Of a DNA stretch of 64,000 nt, positions 55,787-64,000 are shown piece by piece. Source of the DNA: Changshengia sp963803165 (lineage in GTDB: Bacteria; Chloroflexota; Dormibacteria; Aeolococcales; Aeolococcaceae); contig CAWDLK010000006.1 of NCBI GenBank assembly GCA_963803165.1, positions 62,001 through 126,000 on the forward strand. The letters are read 5' to 3'. A program made the position numbers and the translations under genes. The notes below the pieces were generated by a model. The model was given only the letters and a program-made list of their open reading frames with translations. It was not told the origin of the DNA and did no database searches. How positions within the stretch are numbered: the first letter of the stretch is position 1; every line of letters starts with the position of its first letter.

Positions 55787-55812
55787 GGAGGCCGGACCGC
55801 AGTCCGGCCTCC
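55787..55812 (+). terminator. Hairpin terminator of the second Ig-like gene
   Basis: The same 11-bp stem GGAGGCCGGAC / GTCCGGCCTCC as after the first gene, with loop CGCA and tail TTCTCGT. The terminator was duplicated with the gene. Confidence 0.7.
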
Positions 55813-55896
55813 TTCTCGTATCACGGGGGTGGCGGGACACCGCCACGAGCCCGCCCGCCGTGACCATAATCGGAGCCGACGGACCAGGAGGTGGCG

Positions 55897-56731
55897 ATGT
55901 TCGACCTCAGCGGTAGGGTTGCGGTCGTGACCGGCGGCTCGCGTGGTCTCGGGCGGGCGGACGCCCTGGCCCTGGCCAGGGCCGGTGCCGACGTGGTGGT
56001 CACCGACATCCTTCTCGAGTCCGACCCCTCCCTCCAGGAGGCGGCCGAGGCATCGCAGTCGGCGCTGGCCCAGCTCTTCACCTCCCACAGCGTCGTGTAC
56101 GCGGAGCGGACCAGCGCCGAGATCCGGGGGATGGGCCGGCGCTCGATGGCCATCAAGATGGACGTCACCGACCGCGAGCAGGTGGAGGCCGTCTTCGCCC
56201 GAAGTCCAGGGCGAGCTCGGCTCGCTCGACATCCTGGTCAACAACGCCGGGACTCTCGACCACATGGGTCAGATCGAGAGCCAGAGCGACGAGCTGTGGG
56301 AGCGCGACCTGCGCGTCAACCTCACCGGCGCCTACAACTGCACCAAGGCTGCCTGGCCGTACATGAGAGAGCAGAACTGGGGGCGCGTCATCTTCATGTC
56401 GTCAGTGGCCGGGACCCTGGGTGGCTTCGGGCAGGCCTCCTACTCGGCCACCAAGGCCGGACTGATCGGCTTCGGCAAGTCCATGGCCCTCGAGGGCGCC
56501 CGCTTCGGCATCACCAGCAACGTGATCGCTCCCGGGATCATCGGCACCGAGGCGTTCAACGCCGGGAACCCGCGCATGAACGAGCGCATGGTGCTGCGCA
56601 CCGCGATGCGCGCTGCCGGCGAGCCGGACGACGTCGCGCACACGGTGGTCTTCCTGGCCTCCCCCGAGGCGCGCTACATCACCGGGCAGGTGATCCACGT
56701 CGCCGGCGGGATCGACCTCTTCGTGTTTTGA
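55897..56731 (+). CDS. Short-chain dehydrogenase/reductase, with a one-base frameshift
   Basis: The frame from ATG 55897 (AGGAGG 7 bases upstream) has the NAD(P) site VAVVTGGSRGLGRADALALA, but breaks near 56202. The rest, in the next frame, has LDILVNNAGTLDHMG, the catalytic Ser (FMSSVAG), Tyr and Lys (YSATKAGLIGFGKSM) and a normal C-terminus ending at 56731. Removing one A from CGAAGTCC gives a ~277-residue classical SDR. All catalytic residues are present, so a sequence error or a very recent lesion is likely. A long insert around residues 45-75 is unusual. Substrate unknown. Confidence 0.78.
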
Positions 56732-57921
56732 CGACCGCTCTGCGCATCGGCCTCGACTACCAGCCCAGCTCCACCGGTCCCTTCCTCTGGCAGGCGTTCG
56801 ACGCCGTCGAGGTGGCCGGCGACCTGGCGCTGATCGCCGCGGCGGGCTTCCGGGAGGTGCGTGTCGGCCTGGCCTGGGACAGCTTCATGCCCGACGCCCG
56901 CGGCGTCGACCGGCGCCGGCTGGGGGAGCTCGACACGCTGCTCGGCGCGGCGCAGACCCTCGGCCTCGGGGTCATCCCGGTCCTCTTTGCCCAGGCTCAC
57001 GGCGACTGCGTGCTGCTGCCGCGACGCGCCGTCAGCCGGCGGAGGCGCCGGTCCGGGGTCCGGGTGCTGAGCGATGGCCTCATCGAGCCCGGCGGCCCGC
57101 GCGACGCCTGGACGGACCCGCTGATGCTCGAGCTGGCCGACCGCTGGGCGAGGACGATGGCCGCGGCCTTCGCCAACCACCCGGCCGTGGTCGCCTGGGA
57201 TCTCGGTGACGACCCCGCCCGCGTCGTCCGGCCACGTCGCATCGCGGATCTCGCCGCCTGGGTCGCGGTGGCGGGTGCCCCGCTGCGAGAACGTGGGGAC
57301 CCGATCCACCTCACCCTGGGCGCCGACGACCTCCTCACCGCTCGCGGGGTGCGGCCAGCCTCGCTCGCCCCTCATCTGGATCGGATCGATGTCGCCGTTC
57401 GACCCTCCCAGCTCCGCCGGCTCGACCTCACCGATGCGTCCGCCGTCCGCTTCCTGGCTCAGCTCGCCGAGGCCCTGGCGGGGGACGGTGCCGGCTCGAT
57501 CGGCCTCGCTCTCTGCTTGCCTTCGCCAGGAGATGATTCCGAGGGCATCGACGAGCCCGGTGCCGCCGCGCTGGTCGACCAGCTCGTGGAGCAGCGCCAG
57601 GAGGCCGGTGTCCGCGGGCTGCGCGCCAGCCGCTGGTGCGACCTCCACCCACGCCTCGCTGAGCGGGCCCCCTTCGACCACGACGGGTGGCTGCTGCGCT
57701 CCGGGTTGCTGCGCCTCGACGGCACCGCCAGGCCGGCCCTCGACCCGTGGAGCCGTGCCGCTCGCGCCGAGCTGGAGGCCGCGCCGCCCTGCCCCTGGCC
57801 GCCCGGTCTGGACCCCGCGAGCTACTACGCGAACCTCCCCGACAGCCTGCTCGACCTTGCCGCGGGCTGGCGGGGCGAGCAGGCGGACGAGCCTGCTATC
57901 CTCGACCGCAGCGAGCCGTGA
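56728..57921 (+). CDS. GH5/cellulase-like TIM-barrel protein lacking the catalytic glutamate
   Basis: A 397-residue protein starting with TTG that overlaps the SDR stop (TTGA). Early segments IGLDYQPSS, GFREVRVGLAWDSFMPDARG and LGLGVIPVLFAQAHG look like the first strands of a clan-A glycosidase barrel. Where family 5-type enzymes have a WxxxNEP acid/base motif, this one reads NHPAVVAWDLGDDPARV, with Asp-Asp in place of Asn-Glu. No clear nucleophile Glu is seen in the later strands. It may therefore be inactive or changed in function. It has no signal peptide, so it should be cytoplasmic. Confidence 0.6.
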   Translation: MTTALRIGLDYQPSSTGPFLWQAFDAVEVAGDLALIAAAGFREVRVGLAWDSFMPDARGVDRRRLGELDTLLGAAQTLGLGVIPVLFAQAHGDCVLLPRRAVSRRRRRSGVRVLSDGLIEPGGPRDAWTDPLMLELADRWARTMAAAFANHPAVVAWDLGDDPARVVRPRRIADLAAWVAVAGAPLRERGDPIHLTLGADDLLTARGVRPASLAPHLDRIDVAVRPSQLRRLDLTDASAVRFLAQLAEALAGDGAGSIGLALCLPSPGDDSEGIDEPGAAALVDQLVEQRQEAGVRGLRASRWCDLHPRLAERAPFDHDGWLLRSGLLRLDGTARPALDPWSRAARAELEAAPPCPWPPGLDPASYYANLPDSLLDLAAGWRGEQADEPAILDRSEP

Positions 57922-58047
57922 GGGCGCTCCCAAACCCCCGACTCGCTCGACACTGAGGTCTCAGAATCCGCTGCTCACCCGGGCTGAGGCCGTCAGCGAA
58001 TTACCGTGCGATCGTTTGTCAGTGTCTGTCCTGGGAGGACCCGCGAA

Positions 58048-58251
58048 GTGCCCGCTGGCCGGATCAAGAAGATCATCCCTGACCGCGGTTTCGGTTTCGT
58101 GCGCGCTGACGATGGCGCCGAGGCCTTCTTCCATCGCACCGAGGTCACCCTGGTCGACTTCGACTCGCTGGAGGAGGGGGAGGCCGTGACATTCGACCTC
58201 GTCGAGAGCCCCAAGGGGCCGCGGGTTCGCAACCTCCGCAAGGGTTCGTAG
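58048..58251 (+). CDS. Cold-shock domain protein
   Basis: A 67-residue OB-fold protein. The RNP1-like motif is DRGFGFVRADDG and the RNP2-like motif is EAFFHRTEV. It binds single-stranded nucleic acid, probably as an RNA chaperone. The GTG at 58048 follows GGGAGG at 58033-58038 with 9-base spacing; residues upstream of it in the same frame are not family-like. It has a long leader, as cold-shock genes often do. Confidence 0.85.
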   Translation: MPAGRIKKIIPDRGFGFVRADDGAEAFFHRTEVTLVDFDSLEEGEAVTFDLVESPKGPRVRNLRKGS

Positions 58252-58420
58252 CCGGGCCGCTCGGGCGGCGCCGCGGTGACGGCGCTCCCACGGTCAGGTG
58301 ATCCCCGACGGCGTCTCACGGGTGGCCGCGCCCTCGGGCGGGCGGCAGTTCGGGTGAGACAGGATTGCGACACGCTCGTGCGCAACGATTCGAATCCGTA
58401 CCTAAGATCGGACCGAAGCC

Positions 58421-59146
58421 ATGCCGTTCTGGAAGAAGGAGGTCGCTCCTCCGATCCCGACCGCGCCTGTCGCGCCCCGGCGCCCGCACGGCACCCTGGC
58501 CTGCTCGGAGTACGCCTGCCCTCGCCACGACGGAGTGGCGTGCGGGTACGTCGACCGGCGCGGCCGGCCGTGCCCGACGGCCTGGTGTCCCGACCACCAG
58601 ACCCTCATCGAGGGCCGGGCCTTCTGCCGCCGGCATGCCCGGCTGATCGCCTCCGCCGCGACTGGAGAGTTCCAGATGGGGCAGGCGCTCCCGGACCTGG
58701 ACAACCGATCCCCCTCCCTGGCCGACTACGTGGGCGACGCGCTGGAGCCCCGGGTCCTCGGCCTTCTCCAGAGCCTCTGCCGTCCCGGGACCAACGACCA
58801 GGTGACCGCCGAACCGCTGCGCGTCTTCCATCCGGCGAGCGGTGGGGCGAGGCGCTGGGATCGCAGCTGGAAGATCTTCGACCACACCGGGGTGATCGTC
58901 CAGGTGGCCGTCGAGGCCGACGAGGGGCGTGACCCGGAGGTGGCCGTGAAGGTCGGTCGCAATGTCGTCGGCCAGGGCGTGCCTCCCTGGATCGCGCGCC
59001 GCCGGCAGGGCCTCCCTCCCCTGCCCCCCGCCCAGGACGCGGCCGACCGCGAACGCTTCTACGCTGCGCTCTGGCAGGCGGCGCCGCCCCTCGTCATCGC
59101 CGAGGTGGAGCAGAGCCGGTCGGCCGTCGGCTACCTCGCCGGCTGA
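58421..59146 (+). CDS. Unrecognised protein with a Cys/His-rich zinc-binding N-terminus
   Basis: 241 residues. Residues ~28-75 contain a run of metal-ligand candidates: CSEYACPRHDGVACGYVDRR, then CPTAWCPDH and FCRRH, arranged as Cys/His pairs likely to bind two zinc ions. The rest is an alpha/beta domain without known motifs (SWKIFDHTGVIVQVAVEADE). A TAAGAT box lies 12 bases before the ATG. I do not recognise the family; a nucleic-acid- or protein-binding role is only a guess. Confidence 0.6.
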   Translation: MPFWKKEVAPPIPTAPVAPRRPHGTLACSEYACPRHDGVACGYVDRRGRPCPTAWCPDHQTLIEGRAFCRRHARLIASAATGEFQMGQALPDLDNRSPSLADYVGDALEPRVLGLLQSLCRPGTNDQVTAEPLRVFHPASGGARRWDRSWKIFDHTGVIVQVAVEADEGRDPEVAVKVGRNVVGQGVPPWIARRRQGLPPLPPAQDAADRERFYAALWQAAPPLVIAEVEQSRSAVGYLAG

Positions 59147-59165
59147 CCGGCTCCGGATCGCCTCC

Positions 59166-59975
59166 TCAGCCGCCGGCTCTCAGCTCGCCGAGGCGCTCCG
59201 CGGCGGCGCTCACCCGTGCCGGGTCCTCGCCACGCAGCCGGATGACCAGGTCCCGGCTCTGCTGCTGGGGGTAGGAGCCGACCGTCACGTCGGGGAACTC
59301 CGTCTCCAGGCGCCGCATCGGCTCGGCGAGGTCGGCCTCGATGGCCCCGGGGTAGCGCAGCTCGGTGACGGCCGGAGCGCGGCTGCCCGCGAAGTACTCG
59401 GGGACGAGCACCTCCTCGAGCACCGTCCGGAACTCACGGGGCACCCCGGGCAGCACGAACAGCCAGCGCTCGCCGGGGGCGGCCGAGGAGCTCTCGGTAC
59501 GCCCCGGGACCGCGTCCAGCCGCACCGCCAGAGGGGGGGCCATGCCCCGGCGGTTCTCGAGGATCCTCCCTCCGGCGGCCATGCGGGCCATCCGGCGGTT
59601 GGCCGCCGCGGGGACCGGGCTGGCGACCCAGCCGGCGGCATGCATGCGCGCGACCACCTGCTCGATGTGGCGCAGCGCCTCCGGGTCCTCGACCAGCTCC
59701 CGCTCCAGGGCCGTGGCCACCGCCTCGTGGGTGCGATCGTCGGGGGTGGGGCCGATCCCTCCGGAGACGATCACCCTGTTCACCGACGGGTCGGCGATGC
59801 CCCTGCGCACCGCGTCCGCGATGTCGTCGACGGTGTCCCCCACCACCTCGATGCGGCACACCGGGTAGCCGGCCTCGAAGAGGAGATGGGCCGCCAGAGC
59901 CCCGTTCGCGTCGGACGTGAACCCACCCAGCAGCTCGTCACCCACGATCACCAGCAGGGTGCGAGGGAGTGCCAT
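59166..59975 (-). CDS. CinA/MoaB-type molybdopterin-binding-fold protein
   Basis: A 269-residue protein corresponding to the N-terminal (COG1058) part of CinA. LLVIVGDELLGGFTSDANGA, VGDTVDDIADAVRRGI and VIVSGGIGPTPDDRTHEAVA are typical, and the later FVLPGVPREFRTVLEE segment also fits. The C-terminal nicotinamide-nucleotide amidase domain of full CinA is absent. Members of this family hydrolyse ADP-ribose or NMN-type nucleotides. ATG at 59975; convergent with the zinc-motif protein. Confidence 0.82.
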   Translation of the reverse strand: MALPRTLLVIVGDELLGGFTSDANGALAAHLLFEAGYPVCRIEVVGDTVDDIADAVRRGIADPSVNRVIVSGGIGPTPDDRTHEAVATALERELVEDPEALRHIEQVVARMHAAGWVASPVPAAANRRMARMAAGGRILENRRGMAPPLAVRLDAVPGRTESSSAAPGERWLFVLPGVPREFRTVLEEVLVPEYFAGSRAPAVTELRYPGAIEADLAEPMRRLETEFPDVTVGSYPQQQSRDLVIRLRGEDPARVSAAAERLGELRAGG

Positions 59976-60112
59976 CGGGTCCGATGGTGCCAGACCGGCC
60001 GGCTGCGCCGGAAGCCGACGCCCGGGACCAAGGTTCCTCCCCCGCCCGTGACCGCGGTCCCGGGTTGGCACCGCCGTTGGTCCGTGCAGGCTGATCCACC
60101 GGCGAGTCCCGA

Positions 60113-60118
60113 TACAAT
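60113..60118 (+). promoter_or_regulatory. -10 box (TACAAT) for hppA
   Basis: TACAAT is a near-consensus -10 about 64 bases before the hppA ATG. The leader contains a 6-bp hairpin (CGGACG/CGTCCG). Confidence 0.45.
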
Positions 60119-60181
60119 CCAACCGCCACAGCCACCCCGGACGCGGCGTCCGACGTCTGTCCGGGCTCACGGGATGGATCG

Positions 60182-62251
<2,070 letters not shown>

Positions 62252-62313
62252 TCGGGGCGTCGCGCCCGCACCGTCCGCACCGGCCGCCGACCACGACGGC
62301 TGGCGCGGCCGGG

Positions 62314-62319
62314 TACCCT
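62314..62319 (+). promoter_or_regulatory. -10 box (TACCCT) upstream of the PMT-like gene
   Basis: TACCCT ends 8 bases before an ATG at 62328, the usual leaderless spacing here. That ATG opens only a 10-codon frame. Confidence 0.45.
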
Positions 62320-62327
62320 GAGCACCC

Positions 62328-62360
62328 ATGGCGAATCGCCCGAGGTGGTCGGCGGCCTGA
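62328..62360 (+). CDS. Possible leaderless 10-codon upstream frame
   Basis: ATG at 62328 reads MANRPRWSAA and stops at TGA, which overlaps the next ATG (TGATG at 62358-62362). It could be a coupled leader peptide. Alternatively it is the true N-terminus of the next gene, split off by a one-base error around 62343. Confidence 0.35.
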   Translation: MANRPRWSAA

Positions 62361-63577
62361 TGGGGGGGAGCGCGCGCCGCTGGCTCACCCGAGCCGCGGC
62401 CGGCGTCCTCGACGCCAACCCCTGGGGTTGGGTGCCGACCGCCGTGCTCGCCCTCCTCGTCGCCGGTCTCTGCCTCCGGCTGCACGGCTACGCCTCCTAC
62501 CCGCCGTTCGGGGCCAACGAGGACGAGCTGGCCTGGGCGTGGCAGGGCCAGAGCCTCTGGCTGCATCACTGGCCGGCGTCGTGGAGCTACCTTCCCGAGC
62601 AGCTGCCGGTCGGGGTGATGCGGACCTCGACGGGGGTCTACCTGCCCTACGTGAGCCCCTTCCTGGACCAGCCGCCGCTCTTTGGTCTCGTGGTCGGCGG
62701 CGTCGCCCTGCTGGCCGGCGAGCAGACGCCGACGCAGGTCGGCCCGGAGGCGATCCGGCTGGTGCCCATCCTGCTCAGCGTGCTGGTGGGCTGGCTGCTC
62801 TACCTGCTCGCCGCGCGGCATCTGGGCCGGCCCACCGCCTTGGTGGCGCTGGCCGCCTTCAGCCTCTCGCCCTGGATGGTCAGCGCCGGGCGCCTGGTGG
62901 AGAGCGACTGGATGCTGGCGGCGATGCTCCTCGGCGTGCTGGTCCTCGCCAGCCATCGGGGGCGGCTGGCCACCGCCACCCTGCTGGCGCTCTGCGTGCT
63001 CGCCCCTCTCGTCAAGGTGCCGGGGGTGATCGTGGGGGTCGCCGCCGCCCTGGCGCTGCTCACCGAGCGGCGCTGGGCCGTGGCCGCGATGGCCCTGGTC
63101 GGGGCGCCGATCGGGATCGGGCTGTTCGCCGCCTACGGCGCGGCCGTCGACTGGCACCAGTTCGTCCTCGTCTGGCAGGTGCAGTCCGCCCGCCACGACA
63201 GCCTGGTCGCCGGCCAGCAGTTCCTCCTCTCCGGCGCTTCCGGGCTCTGGAACTTCGTGCCGCTCAACGACCCGTTCTGGACCGTGGGCATGGTCGGGCT
63301 CGCGGCCATGCTGCTCCGCCGCCCGCTCTCCCCGCGGGCCCGGATCCCCCTCGCCTTCGCCGCCTACGCCCTGCTCATGACCCTGACCGCGAGCACCGAG
63401 GGGGCCAAGTTCTACGGCTGGTACCGGTTCACGGTCGACGCCCTCTGCTACGTCGGGGTGGCCCACCTCCTCGTCCAGGGCCTGCTCCGTCTCCCCCTGC
63501 CCGCCCTCGGGCGCTGGCGCGCGGAGGTCTCCGCCCTGCGGGCGCCCGGCCCGGTCGGGGCGAATGCGGACCGGTGA
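62360..63577 (+). CDS. PMT/GT39-like integral membrane glycosyltransferase
   Basis: A 405-residue GT-C-fold protein with around 9-10 predicted membrane helices. The first extracytoplasmic loop has the acidic FGANEDELAWAWQG segment, as in dolichyl/polyprenyl-phosphate mannosyltransferases and ArnT-like enzymes, where an acidic residue in this loop is catalytic. FSLSPWMVSAGRLVESDWML is a second conserved block. It would transfer a sugar from a lipid carrier to protein or glycan outside the membrane. The start is uncertain: ATG 62360, GTG 62345, or 62328 with a frameshift. Confidence 0.75.
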   Translation: MGGSARRWLTRAAAGVLDANPWGWVPTAVLALLVAGLCLRLHGYASYPPFGANEDELAWAWQGQSLWLHHWPASWSYLPEQLPVGVMRTSTGVYLPYVSPFLDQPPLFGLVVGGVALLAGEQTPTQVGPEAIRLVPILLSVLVGWLLYLLAARHLGRPTALVALAAFSLSPWMVSAGRLVESDWMLAAMLLGVLVLASHRGRLATATLLALCVLAPLVKVPGVIVGVAAALALLTERRWAVAAMALVGAPIGIGLFAAYGAAVDWHQFVLVWQVQSARHDSLVAGQQFLLSGASGLWNFVPLNDPFWTVGMVGLAAMLLRRPLSPRARIPLAFAAYALLMTLTASTEGAKFYGWYRFTVDALCYVGVAHLLVQGLLRLPLPALGRWRAEVSALRAPGPVGANADR

Positions 63578-63609
63578 GGCGGCGGGCCGGGGGCCCCGGC
63601 ACCCGGCAC

Positions 63610-63615
63610 TAAACT
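63610..63615 (+). promoter_or_regulatory. -10 box (TAAACT) for the last gene
   Basis: TAAACT ends 8 bases before the GTG at 63624 and only 2 before the ATG at 63618, favouring the GTG as a leaderless start. Confidence 0.45.
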
Positions 63616-63623
63616 CGATGCCG

Positions 63624-63968
63624 GTGGACGAGTACCAGCTCGAGATCGACGCGCTGCGGGGCACCCTCGACCGGCTCCGGGCCGAGGAGGCCGATCCGGC
63701 AGTCATCGACGAGTACGAGGTCGAGCTCCGCCTCCTCCGCTCCCTCTACCAGGCGGCGATCCAGACGCTGGCCGATGGTGACCGGGACCCGCGCATCTCC
63801 GGGGCGCTGGAGCGGCTGGGGTTCGGCGCCTGGGGCCTCGACGCCGTCTACAGCTTCGTCTACGAGGCGGCCATGGAGGTGGAGACCGACGGTCGCGATC
63901 TGGCGGGGGTCATCGGCGAGACCGACTTCGCCGCCTCCCTGCTGGCGGGGGCGGGCGAGCTCAACTAG
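63624..63968 (+). CDS. Small acidic helical protein of unknown function
   Basis: About 114 residues. The N-terminal 45 residues are a likely coiled coil (YQLEIDALRGTLDRLRAEEA), and the rest is helical and acidic (LERLGFGAWGLDAVYSFVYE). No signal peptide or membrane helix. GTG 63624 is preferred over ATG 63618 because of the spacing to the -10 box. No family recognised. Confidence 0.55.
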   Translation: MDEYQLEIDALRGTLDRLRAEEADPAVIDEYEVELRLLRSLYQAAIQTLADGDRDPRISGALERLGFGAWGLDAVYSFVYEAAMEVETDGRDLAGVIGETDFAASLLAGAGELN

Positions 63969-64000
63969 GCGGACGCCGGCGTGGCTCCGCCGCCGTCGCC

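Overview
This is a 64 kb, very GC-rich (roughly 70% or more by eye), gene-dense bacterial chromosome segment. The mix of genes suggests a monoderm-like, high-GC Terrabacteria lineage, either Actinomycetota or a relative such as Candidatus Dormibacterota or Chloroflexota. The signs are a mycobacterial-type adenosine kinase, a mycothiol-conjugate-amidase-like hydrolase, ETF and acyl-CoA genes, secreted Ig-like proteins with C-terminal membrane anchors, GTG/TTG starts in four-base overlaps, and many start codons only 6-10 nt after a TANNNT box (a leaderless-mRNA signature). The taxon is inferred; there is no rRNA in the window.

Layout. 1-5 kb: a gene tail, a secreted five-domain Ig-like protein and a large orphan sensor kinase. 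5-14.4 kb: a complete de novo pyrimidine operon pyrB-pyrR-pyrC-carA/carB-pyrK-pyrD, preceded by a PyrR-type RNA site and ending inside an antisense tRNA-Lys. In it carA and carB are joined in one reading frame through a copy of a dispersed repeat, and carB carries a one-base frameshift. 14.5-21.4 kb: an acyltransferase, a GT2 membrane glycosyltransferase, a glycosidase, a tandemly duplicated small YjzC-like protein, trpS and an aldo/keto reductase. 21.3-28.9 kb (minus strand): an envelope-glycan cluster with a Wzm/Wzt-type ABC exporter, a small partner protein, three GT4 glycosyltransferases and a cyclopropane-fatty-acid-synthase-like methyltransferase, most with overlapping ends. 29-45 kb: purine and methyl-cycle genes (apt, ahcY, hpt, adoK), an M16 peptidase, a secreted beta-helix protein, a membrane pseudokinase, a rhodanese, a tail-anchored proline-rich protein, an ABC-F ATPase, a large unrecognised protein, an Mca/LmbE-like deacetylase and a cyclophilin. 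45-53 kb: etfBA, a hybrid histidine kinase with a response regulator, a CHAP hydrolase, and a two-subunit MaoC dehydratase with an acyl-CoA dehydrogenase. 53-56 kb: two tandem paralogous Ig-like surface proteins, each with its own strong promoter and a near-identical terminator. 56-64 kb: an SDR, a degenerate GH-like barrel, a cold-shock protein, a Cys/His-rich protein, a CinA-type protein, a K+-independent-type H+-pyrophosphatase and a PMT-like membrane glycosyltransferase.

Two themes run through the window. First, at least six otherwise well-conserved genes are broken by a single inserted or deleted base and one by an in-frame TAG. Together these look more like assembly or read errors than decay, but each needs checking. 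Second, a short palindromic element (about 123 bp, 14-bp terminal inverted repeats) occurs between genes at 49.6 kb, and a diverged copy forms the in-frame carA-carB linker. No CRISPR array, phage, transposase or obvious defence system was seen.
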